A program made the position numbers and the translations under genes. The notes under the pieces were generated by a model. That model did no database searches. It saw only the letters and a list, made by a program, of their open reading frames with translations, and was not told the origin of the DNA. This document shows, piece after piece, positions 36,101 to 48,100 of a stretch of 64,000 bases of DNA (its first letter is position 1; each line of letters opens with the position of its first letter). The stretch comes from Lamellibrachia columna (Eukaryota > Annelida > Polychaeta > Sabellida > Siboglinidae). The stretch lies in NCBI GenBank assembly GCA_963662155.1, contig OY759263.1:2979595-3043594 (forward strand). The letters are read 5' to 3'.

Positions 36101-39100
36101 TTGAAACAATCACCTGTGGCTGTGGCTAATAGTAATTGTAGCACTGGGATGGCAAGAACAAGTGATTGAAACAATCACCTGTGGCTGTGGCTAATAGTAA
36201 TTGTAGCACTGGGATGGATGGCAAGAACAAGTGATTGAAACAATCACCTGTGGCTGTGGCTAATAGTAATTGTAGCACTGGGATGGATGGCAAGAACAAG
36301 TGATTGAAACAATCACCTGTGGCTGTGGCTAATAGTAATTGTAGCACTGGGATGGCAAGAACAAGTGATTGAAACAATCACCTGTGGCTGTGGCTAATAG
36401 TAATTGTAGCACTGGGATGGATGGCAAGAACAAGTGATTGAAACAATCACCTGTGGCTGTGGCTAATAGTAATTGTAGCACTGGGATGGCAAGAACAAGT
36501 GATTGAAACAATCACCTGTGGTTGTGGCTAATAGTAATTGTAGCACTGGGATGGATGGCAAGGACAAGTGATTGAAACAATCACCTGTGGCTGTGGCTAA
36601 TAGTAATTGTAGCACTGGGATGGATGGCAAGAACAAGTGATTGAAACAATCACATGTGGCTGTGGCTAATAGTAATTGTAGCACTGGGATGGATGGCAAG
36701 AACAAGTGATTGAAACAATCACCTGTGGCTGTGGCTAATAGTAATTGTAGCACTGGGATGGATGGCAAGAACAAGTGATTGAAACAATCACCTGTGGCTG
36801 TGGCTAATAGTAATTGTAGCACTGGGATGGATGGCAAGAACAAGTGATTGAAACAATCACCTGTGGCTGTGGCTAATAGTAATTGTAGCACTGGGATGGA
36901 TGGCAAGAACAAGTGATTGAAACAATCACCTGTGGCTGTGGCTAATAGTAATTGTAGCACTGGGATGGATGGCAAGAACAAGTGATTGAAACAATCACCT
37001 GTGGCTGTGGCTAATAGTAATTGTAGCACTGGGATGGATGGCAAGAACAAGTGATTGAAACAATCACCTGTGGCTGTGGCTAATAGTAATTGTAGCACTG
37101 GGATGGATGGCAAGAACAAGTGATTGAAACAATCACCTGTGGCTGTGGCTAATAGTAATTGTAGCACTGGGATGGATGGCAAGAACAAGTGATTGAAACA
37201 ATCACCTGTGGCTGTGGCTAATAGTAATTGTAGCAATGGGATGGATGGCAAGAACAAGTGATTGAAACAATCACCTGTGGCTGTGGCTAATAGTAATTGT
37301 AGCACTGGGATGGATGGCAAGAACAAGTGATTGAAACAATCACCTGTGACTAATAATAATGGGATAAAAAACAATCTGAAAGGAACCATGTTGGTCCACC
37401 AGGCCAGTAAAATATGAAAACTTTTGACCCGAACTGGCCTGACAGCCCCAAAAAAGGCACTGGGCCAGCGGGCCAGTGTTAATGTTGAGGCCTGAATGTT
37501 CTGCCTCACCTTTCACTGGGAGTTGTCCCTTCCTCAACGATAACATTTTCATGTTGTTGTGTGTATTCATCACATTCATGTCAGGTCATTTCTAAACTGA
37601 ACTGCCAAAATCACTCCAATATTGAAAATATACACATAAAATAAAGGCCATGAAAATAAATACTTAAGGATTTAACTTTAGCCTTAAACCTTTACAAAGG
37701 CACTCAATATAAAGGTCATGAAAATATATACTTAGGGTTCCAAACATAGCCCCACACCTTTACAAAGGCATAACATAAAGATCATTATGTTAAAACTTTT
37801 GGCTTTCAGGCTTTTGATCAATTTGCTGCAGGTATGACTTAAACATTTGTTAAATAAAATACATTACGACATTGTGCGCCTATCTGCCAGGAGAAGACGA
37901 AGGAAGAACGCAGTGCGGCCCTCATCCCTCGCATCAAAGATGCCATGGCACTGGGACTCCAAGTCCTAGATGCAGCCTTTGAGAAAATTGATGTCAATGA
38001 GGCAAACTCTGAGTCTGAAGATGAAGATGCAGCATATGTGACGGAGGCAATCCTTGAACCAAAGGTAATGTCTTGTGTTGATATTTCCACTAACTGACAT
38101 TCTCGTCGTTTTCTATTAATATTTTAAACGCTTGCCTATTATTTTATCTTTGTTTATGATGTTCTATATAATTGTTTAAAATATAGAAATGGTTAAAAAA
38201 TACAGCACTTACATAACGCTGTTGAAGAATAAAAATAGTGAAAGTCAAGTTTTGTGCGTTAAAAATAGTGCTTCAAAATAGACTTTGTTTTGACTCTTCA
38301 ACAGCGATAATGATGTAAGCATCACATAGTATACATTACTAACATTTATCTAGTTAGCCGTGTTGTTTACTATTTTAATTTCTTTCCATATTTTGTGACG
38401 AAAGAGGAATTAATTGAGGATTGGGGGCTGGGTGGAAATAGATCTTCTTTATATGTGAGTAATATTTATTGGTTAACCTTAGACGGGTGGCCTAATAATT
38501 TATTGGTTAACCTTAGACTAAATATTAGTTTACTCTTGCTGCTTATAGGACCCTTACCTGAGCCGCCCTCTGCCTTGTCTCATTGGAACACCTGCATTCC
38601 AACAAAGTGACGACATTGGACTGGTGGAACAGCCCTCTGGTGAGTCCTGTTGCAACCAATGTGACATAATCTCCACCCCCGTTTCCCCATCATCGTTCTG
38701 CAGATGCTCTCGTCAAATCTCACCACTAAAATACTACTATATATGACTTATAGAGCTGTCACTGTTCCAGTTTTCATGGTCTGTACGATTCTTGGTTCTC
38801 GATGACCATTTATTCAAGGTACGGGTTTACTACAGTTCCAGACTGGGAGAACAACAGAGCGCTAAAGTCACACAACTGTTCATGTGTTATATCAAGACAA
38901 AGAAGTACACAATTTGCAATGCAAGCAAATGGACAATGGGCATTACATACAGTTGAGCTTAGACTACAAGAATGTGTGACTTTATCAGTGATGACTAGTG
39001 CTGTGATAGTGCTGGGTCTGGATTAGACCCGACACCTGTGGTACCTATTGAGACCCGTGACAGCACTAATGAATTACATTACAAATGAATACATTATGAT

Positions 39101-42100
39101 TGTATGATACACAAATGTGTACATTAAGATTGTATGATACACAATTGTGTACATTATGGTTGTATGATACACAAAAGTGTATATTATGGTTGTATGATAC
39201 ACAAATGTGAAAATTATGGTTGTATGATACACAAATATAGCATAGAATAGGTGCCCAATAATAAATGTGTTTTTACACTTGTCCAAAGTCTTTTCTATTT
39301 GTCCCACTCCAGACCAGATTATCAGCATCTGGCCTCTCTGAGGACAGCAACTAGAATAAACCCATAGGAACATAATCTATATAATGAAACAATAGGTAGG
39401 CTGCCTTGCCACCTGGTAAGTAATCTATGATTGTCTGCGTCACCAGATGATGACATGTCGGACCACGGCAGCATCAGTGAGTCCGAGTCAGCAGCATCAT
39501 CATCAGAGGAGGAGAAACTTAATGGTGAAACAGGCCGTGACCGTCACGCTAGCGTTTCGTCAGCATCATCATCAAGCTCTGAAGTGGAGTCTGAGGCAAG
39601 TGACATAGTCATGATACAGTGTTGACTTGATGCCTGTGCTAGTCTCATCATTGTGTCAATGAAGTGACTATATATATACAGAGATGTTACCATGGTTGAT
39701 GTGTAGTTTCACCATTGTTTACTACACTGTTTGGATGTGTTCACTGTTCACAACATTATTTGGATGTATTCACTATTCACAACACTATTTGGATGTGTTC
39801 ATTGTTCAGAACACTGTTTGGATGTGTCCACTGTTCAGAACACTATTTGGATGTGTCCACTGTTCATACACTATTTGGATGTGTTCACTGCTCATGGCAC
39901 TATTTCAATGTGTTCACTGCACTATTTTGATGTGTTCACTGCTCACTACCCTATTTCGATGTGTTCACTCTTTGCAACACTATTCTGATTGTGTTTGCTG
40001 TTCAAGGCGTAGCCACCTATACATTATCTTGCTTCTAGCAGTTTATTTGTCAATTGTTGTGTTAGATTCATCCATGTTTTGACGGACCAGTGTATGTGTG
40101 TGAACAGAGCAGTGGCGACTTGTTTGGAGGGAAAGTGTCGGACGCTGATGAAGAAAAGGAGCTGAAAGATGAAGGAGAGACAGAAGTTATTGATACACAT
40201 CAAGTGAGTGTCATGTTCAAGTCACTGTCGACATGGTTAGTTGTGGTTGTTATAAGTTGTCAACATGTTTAGCTTTGATTGTTATAAGTTGTCAACATGT
40301 TTAGCTGTGGTTGTTATTTTTAACTGGTTGTTATAAATTGTCAACATGTTTAGCTGTGGTTGTTATAAGTTGTCAACATGTTTAACTGTGGTTGTTATAA
40401 ATTGTCAACATGTTTAGCTGTGGTTGTTATAAGTTGTCAACATTAGCTGTGGTTGTTATAAGTTGTCAACATGTTTAGCTGTGGTTGTTATAAGTTGTCA
40501 ACATGTATAGCTGTGGTTGTTATAAGTTGTCAACATTAGCTGTGGTTGTTATAAGTTGTCAACATGTTTAGCTGTGGTTGTTATTTGTCAACATGTTTAG
40601 CTGTGGTTGTTATTTGTCAACATGTTTAGTTGTGGTTGTTATAAGTTGTCAACATGTTTAGCTGTGGTTGTTATTTGTCAACATATTTTGCTGCAGTTGT
40701 TATAATTTGTCAACATGTTTAACTTAAGTTGTTATAATTTGTCAACATGGTTAATTGTAGTTATAATTTCAGACAAAGGCAGATGACTTTGCATCAGAAC
40801 TTGCTTCAAGGATTCGGACGTCTCCACCGCCAATGAATAAAGCGTCCAAGAAAAAGAAACGGGCCAGCAACAACGGTGATACAACATGCATGTTGGATGC
40901 TATATTGTTGATGCTCACCCACATATAAGCATTCAAACTGATTCAGAGTCTGCAAGAATCAGTTTTACCTACAGTTTTAGCATATAGTTTTAACGTACAG
41001 ATTTAACCTACAGTTTTAGCATATAGCTTTAGCATACAGTTTTAACCTACAGTTTTAGCATACAGTTTTAACCTACAGTTTTAGCATATAGTTTTAACCT
41101 ACAGTTTTAAACTACAGTTTTAGCATACAGTTTTAACCTACAGTTTTAGCATACAGTTTTAACCTACAGTTTTAGCATATAGTTTTAACCTACAGTTTTA
41201 ACCTACAGTTTTAGCATACAGTTTTAACCTACAGTTTTAGCATATAGTTTTAACCTACAGTTTTAACCTACAGTTTTAGCATATAGTTTTACCTACAGTT
41301 TTAGCATACTGTTTTAACCTACAGTTTTAACCTACAGTTTTAGCATATAGTTTTAACCTACAGTTTTAACCTACAGTTTTAGCATACAGTTTTAACCTAC
41401 AGTTTTAGCATATAGTTTTAACCTACAGTTTTAACCTACAGTTTTAGCATACAGTTTTACCTACAGTTTTAGCATACTGTTTTAACCTACAGTTTTAACC
41501 TACAGTTTTAGCATATAGTTTTAACCTACAGTTTTAGCATACTGTTTTAACCTACAGTTTTAACCTACAGTTTTAACCTACAGTTTTAGCGTATAGTTTT
41601 ACCTACAGTTTTAGCATACTGTTTTAACCTACAGTTTTAACCTACAGTTTTAACCTACAGTTTTAGCATATAGTTTTACCTACAGTTTTAGCATACTGTT
41701 TTAACCTACAGTTTTAACCTACAGTTTTAACCTACAGTTTTAGCATATAGTTTTACCTACAGTTTTAGCATACTGTTTTAACCTACAGTTTTAACCTACA
41801 GTTTTAGCATATAGTTTTACCTACAGTTTTAGCATACTGTTTTAACCTACAGTTTTAACCTACAGTTTTAGCATATAGTTTTACCTACAGTTTTAGCATA
41901 CTGTTTTAACCTACAGTTTTAACCTACAGTTTTAGCATACAGTTTTAACCTACAGTTTTAGCATATAGTTTTAACCTACAGTTTTAACCTACAGTTTTAG
42001 CATACAGTTTTAACCTACAGTTTTAGCATATAGTTTTAACCTACAGTTTTAACCTACAGTTTTAGCATACAGTTTTAACCTACAGTTTTAGCATATAGTT

Positions 42101-45100
42101 TTAACCTACAGTTTTAACCTACAGTTTTAGCATACAGTTTTACCTACAGTTTTAGCATACAGTTTTAACCTACAGTTTTAGCATAGAGTTTTAACGTACA
42201 TTTTTAACCTACAGTTTTAGCATACAGTTTTAACCTACAGTTTTAACATAGAGTTTTAGCATATAGTTTTAATGTACAATTTTAACCTAAAGTTTTAGCA
42301 TACAGTTTTAGCATACAGTTTTAGCATACAGTTTTAGCATAGAGTTTTAACCTACAGTTTTAGCATACAGTTTTAGCATACAGTTTTAACATAGAGTTTT
42401 AGCATATAGTTTTAACCTACAGTTTTAGCATACAGTTTTAACATAGAGTTTTAACATAGAGTTTTAACCTACAGTTTTAGCATACAGTTTTAGCATACAG
42501 TTTTAACATAGAGTTTTAGCATATAGTTTTAATGTACAATTTTAACCTAAAGTTTTAGCATACAGTTTTAGCATACAGTTTTAGCATACAGTTTTAGCAT
42601 AGAGTTTTAACCTACAGTTTTAGCATACAGTTTTAGCATACAGTTTTAACATACAGTTTTAGCATATAGTTTTAACCTACAGTTTTAGCATACAGTTTTA
42701 ACATACAGTTTTAGCATATAGTTTTAACATAGAGTTTTAGCATATAGTTTTAATGTACAATTTTAACCTAAAGTTTTAGCATACAGTTTTAGCATAGAGT
42801 TTTAACCTACAGTTTTAACCTACAGTTTTAGCATACAGTTTTAGCATACAGTTTTAGCATACAGTTTTAAATACAGTTTTAGCATACAGTTTTACCATAG
42901 AGTTTTAACCTACAGTTTTAGCATACAGTTTTAAATACAGTTTTAGCATAGAGTTTTAACATACAGTTTTAGCATACAGTTTTAAATACAGTTTTAGCAT
43001 ACAGTTTTAACATACAGTTTTAGCATACAGTTTTAAATTACAGTTTTAGCATACAGTTTTAAATTACAGTTTTGATGATGAATATATATTTTGAGATTTG
43101 TTTCTATACATAGTCACTGTCATCATGTTCTTGTAGATGACCTGTTTGCTCCACCGAGTCTGGGCATTGATGAAGACGAGGAGGATGATTCACCTTTCAG
43201 TCACAAGACAGGACTCTTCTCTACCGGAGGTGGTCTCTTTGATGACAACCAGGATGAGGTGACAGTGACACTTGACATAGATAACTATCTTCTCGTCTCT
43301 TCTATCGTGTGCATATGTCTGTGTATGTGTGCGTACATGTGTCAACTTTTTGGCGGGTCAGATGAGTTGATTTGGCCAAATATTTGAATAACCATCAGCA
43401 TCATGCTGGTTTAGATTTTTGTGCAAGGCCAAATTCTGACATTTATTAAACTATGATAATATGGGTAAATGAGCTTGTTCGACCTTAAGGGGAGTTATTT
43501 AGAAACAGAAATGACTATTGAAAATTTTAAATCTCTGACTAGGCTGACTGTTTTCTGGCGCCTGGTAATAGAGCTGCATGAAAAAATTTGCAAAAGGTCA
43601 TTATTAATATTTGATATGGTCATGGTGCATGTCTTTCAGTATAAAGTATAATGCACATCCAAGGTTGATACATCTGAAACAATATATATTAGTTGTATTT
43701 AATCTGATGCTTAATTTGTTTATATCACTTAAAACAAATTCCACTGACTTTATGTCCATGACTTTTTCCTGTAACATTCTTTCGTACATCCATAGCTTTA
43801 ACCAACATCCTTACCTTAAGACATCACCATTAGTTAGATCATCACCATTAGTTAGATCATCACCATTACCCGGTAGTTAGATCATCACCATTACCCGGTA
43901 GTTAGATCATCACCATTAGTTAGATCATCACCATTACCCGGTAGTTAGATCATCACCATTAGTTAGATCATCACCATTAGTTAGATCATCACCATTACCC
44001 GGTAGTTAGATCATCACCATTAGTTAGATCATCACCATTAGTTAGATCATCACCATTAGTTAGATCATCACCATTAGTTAGATCATCACCATTACCCTGT
44101 AGTTAGATCATCACCATTAGTTAGATCATCACCATTACCCGGTAGTTAGATCATCACCATTAGTTAGATCATCACCATTAGTTAGATCATCACCATTACC
44201 CGGTAGTTAGATCATCACCATGTGAAAACAAATAAGAGCATAAGTTGTCCATGAAATAAAGTTGACATTGATAATATTGGTAACATTCATAATAATGGTG
44301 ACATTGATAATAATGGTGACATTGTCCTGACATTTTACAGGAAATAAAGTTGACCGTGGTAATGGTGACATTGATAATAATGGTAACATTGTCCTGACAT
44401 CTTACAGGAAATATAGTTGACCATGATAATAATGGTGACATTGATAATAAAGTTGACCATGATAATAATGGTGACATTGTCCTGACATCTTACAGGATGG
44501 ACTGATTGATGAAGATGCACAGACTGAGAACAAGATCACTGCAGCATCACTCGGGCAACACACAGGCTCCGCCTCGGATGTTGGTAGGAAACAGACATTG
44601 AAATACCACAGGAACTTGTCTATGATGACATTTGACATAGTATAACAACTACATCAATACTACAGTTTAGTATGTCACCTGAAATTAGATTAAAATGTTG
44701 TCTGAGGCCAAAGAGTTGTTAAGATATATGGTCTTTTAATGTTAATTACTTAATCATGGTGTATTGTGTTTGGGACACAGTAAATATCATTTAATGTGTT
44801 ATATGTGGGACATGGTAGCTAACATCTAATGCAGGGTTTTGATCTGTTCTGTAGCCCAGTTATGTGGGGCTTGGTGGTGTAGTTCTGGAACCCTGTTATG
44901 TGGGGCTTGGTGGTGTAGTTCTGTAACCCTGTTATGTGGGGCTTGGTGGTGTAGTTCTGTAACCCTGTTATGTGGGGCTTGGTGGTGTAGTTCTGTAACC
45001 CTGTTATGTGGGGCTTGGTGGTGTAGTTCTGTAACCCTGTTATGTGGGGCTTGGTAGTGTAGTTCTGGAACCCTGTTATGTGGGGCTTGGTGGTGTAGTT

Positions 45101-48100
45101 CTGGAACCCTGTTATGTGGGGCTTGGTGGTGTAGTTCTGTAACCCTGTTGTGTGGGGCTTGGTAGTGTAGTTCTGTAACCCTGTTATGTGGGACTTGGTG
45201 GTGTAGTTCTGGAACCCTGTTATGTGGGGCTTGGTGGTGTAGTTCTGGAACCCTGTTATGTGGGGCTTGGTGGTGTAGTTCTGTAACCCTGTTATGTGGG
45301 GCTTGGTGGTGTAGTTCTGTAACCCTGTTATGTGGGGCTTGGTGGTGTAGTTCTGTAACCCTGTTATGTGGGGCTTGGTAGTGTAGTTCTGGAACCCTGT
45401 TATGTGGGGCTTGGTGGTGTAGTTCTGTAACCCTGTTATGTGGGGCTTGGTGGTGTAGTTCTGTAACCCTGTTATGTGGGGCTTGGTAGTGTAGTTCTGG
45501 AACCCTGTTATGTGGGGCTTGGTGGTGTAGTTCTGTAACCCTGTTATGTGGGGCTTGGTGGTGTAGTTCTGTAACCCTGTTATGTGGGGCTTGGTGGTGT
45601 AGTTCTGTAACCCTGTTATGTGGGGCTTGGTGGTGTAGTTCTGTAACCCTGTTATGTGAGGCTTGGTGGTGTAGTTCTGTAACCCTGTTATGTGGGGCTT
45701 GGTGGTGTAGTTCTGTAACCCTGTTATGTGGGGCTTGGTGGTGTAGTTCTGTAGCCCTGTTATGTGAGGCTTGGTGGTGTAGTTCTGTAACCCTGTTATG
45801 TGGGGCTTGGTGGTGTAGTTCTGTAACCCTGTTATGTGAGGCTTGGTGGTGTAGTTCTGTAACCCTGTTATGTGGGGCTTGGTGGTGTAGTTCTGGAACC
45901 CTGTTATGTGGGGCTTGGTGGTGTAGTTCTGTAACCCTGTTATGTGGGGCTTGGTGGTGTAGTTCTGTAACCCTGTTATGTGGGGCTTGGTGGTGTAGTT
46001 CTGGAACCCTGTTATGTGGGGCTTGGTGGTGTAGTTCTGTAACCCTGTTATGTGAGGCTTGGTGGTGTAGTTCTGTAACCCTGTTATGTGGGGCTTGGTA
46101 GTGTAGTTCTGTAACCCTGTTATGTGGGGCTTGGTGGTGTAGTTCTGTAACCCTGTTATGTGAGGCTTGGTGGTGTAGTTCTGTAACCCTGTTATGTGGG
46201 GCTTGGTGGTGTAGTTCTGTAACCCTGTTATGTGAGGCTTGGTGGTGTAATTCTGTAGCCCTGTTATGTGGGGCTTGGTGGTGTAGTTCTGTAACCCTGT
46301 TATGTGAGGCTTGGTGGTGTAGTTCTGTAACCTTGTTATGTGGGGCTTGGTGGTGTAGTTCTGGAACCCTGTTATGTGGGGCTTGGTGGTGTAGTTCTGT
46401 AACCCTGTTATGTGGGGCTTGGTGGTGTAGTTCTGTAACCCTGTTATGTGGGGCTTGGTGGTGTAGTTCTGGAACCCTGTTATGTGGGGCTTGGTGGTGT
46501 AGTTCTGTAACCCTGTTATGTGGGGCTTGGTGGTGTAGTTCTGTAACCCTGTTATGTGAGGCTTGGTGGTGTAGTTCTGTAACCCTGTTATGTGGGGCTT
46601 GGTGGTGTAGTTCTGGAACCCTGTTATGTGGGGCTTGGTGGTGTAGTTCTGTAGCCCTGTTATGTGGGGCTTGGTGGTGTAGTTCTGGAACCCTGTTATG
46701 TGGGGCTTGGTGGTGTAGTTCTGTAACCCTGTTATGTGGGGCTTGGTGGTGTAGTTCTGTAACCCTGTTATGTGGGGCTTGGTGGTGTAGTTCTGTAGCC
46801 CTGTTATGTGAGGCTTGGTGGTGTAGTTCTGTAGCCCTGTTATGTGGGGCTTGGTGGTGTAGTTCTGGAACCCTGTTATGTGGGGCTTGGTGGTGTAGTT
46901 CTGTAGCCCTGTTATGTGGGGCTTGGTGGTGTAGTTCTGTAGCCCTGTTATGTGGGGCTTGGTGGTGTAGTTCTGTAACCCTGTTATGTGGGGCTTGGTG
47001 GTGTAGTTCTGGAACCCTGTTATGTGGGGCTTGGTGGTGTAGTTCTGTAACCCTGTTATGTGGGGCTTGGTGGTGTAGTTCTGTAGCCCTGTTATGTGGG
47101 GCTTGGTGGTGTAGTTCTGTAGCCCTGTTATGTGGGGCTTGGTGGTGTAGTTCTGGAACCCTGTTATGTGGGGCTTGGTGGTGTAGTTCTGTAACCCTGT
47201 TATGTGGGGCTTGGTGGTGTAGTTCTGGAACCCTGTTATGTGGGGCTTGGTGGTGTAGTTTTGTAACCCTGTTATGTGGGGCTTGGTGGTGTAGTTCAGT
47301 AGCCCTGTTATGTGGGGCTTGGTGGTGTAGTTCTGTAGCCCTGTTATGTGGGGCTTGGTGGTGTAGTTCTGTAACCCTGTTATGTGGGGCTTGGTGGTGT
47401 AGTTCTGTAACCCTGTTATGTGGGGCTTGGTGGTGTAGTTCTGGAACCCTGTTATGTGGGGCTTGGTGGTGTAGTTCTGTAACCCTGTTATGTGGGGCTT
47501 GGTGGTGTAGTTCTGTAACCCTGTTATGTGGGGCTTGGTGGTGTAGTTCTGTAGTCCTGTTATGTGGGGCTTGGTGGTGTAGTTCTGTAACCCTGTTATG
47601 TGGGGCTTGGTGGTGTAGTTCTGTAGCCCTGTTATGTGGGGCTTGGTGGTGTAGTTCTGTAGTCCTGTTATGTGGGGCTTGGTGGTGTAGTTCTGGAACC
47701 CTGTTATGTGGGGCTTGGTGGTGTAGTTCTGTAACCCTGTTATGTGGGGCTTGGTGGTGTAGTTCTGTAGTCCTGTTATGTGGGGCTTGGTGGTGTAGTT
47801 CTGGAACCCTGTTATGTGGGGCTTGGTGGTGTAGTTCTGTAACCCTGTTATGTGGGGCTTGGTGGTGTAGTTCTGTAACCCTGTTATGTGGGGCTTGGTG
47901 GTGTAGTTCTGTAGTCCTGTTATGTGGGGCTTGGTGGTGTAGTTCTGTAACCCTGTTATGTGGGGCTTGGTGGTGTAGTTCTGTAGTCCTGTTATGTGGG
48001 GCTTGGTGGTGTAGTTCTGTAGCCCTGTTATGTGGGGCTTGGTGGTGTAGTTCTGTAGCCCTGTTATGTGGGGCTTGGTGGTGTAGTTCTGTAACCCTGT

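Noticed and set aside
34409..37509. Series of minus-strand hydrophobic repeat frames (LLLATATGDCFNHLF-like)
   Set aside because: Translation of the 69-bp array; frames break wherever a 65-bp unit shifts the register.
39684..40082. Cys/Phe-rich plus frames
   Set aside because: Translation of the 29-bp repeat of WASHC2 intron 7 in three registers.
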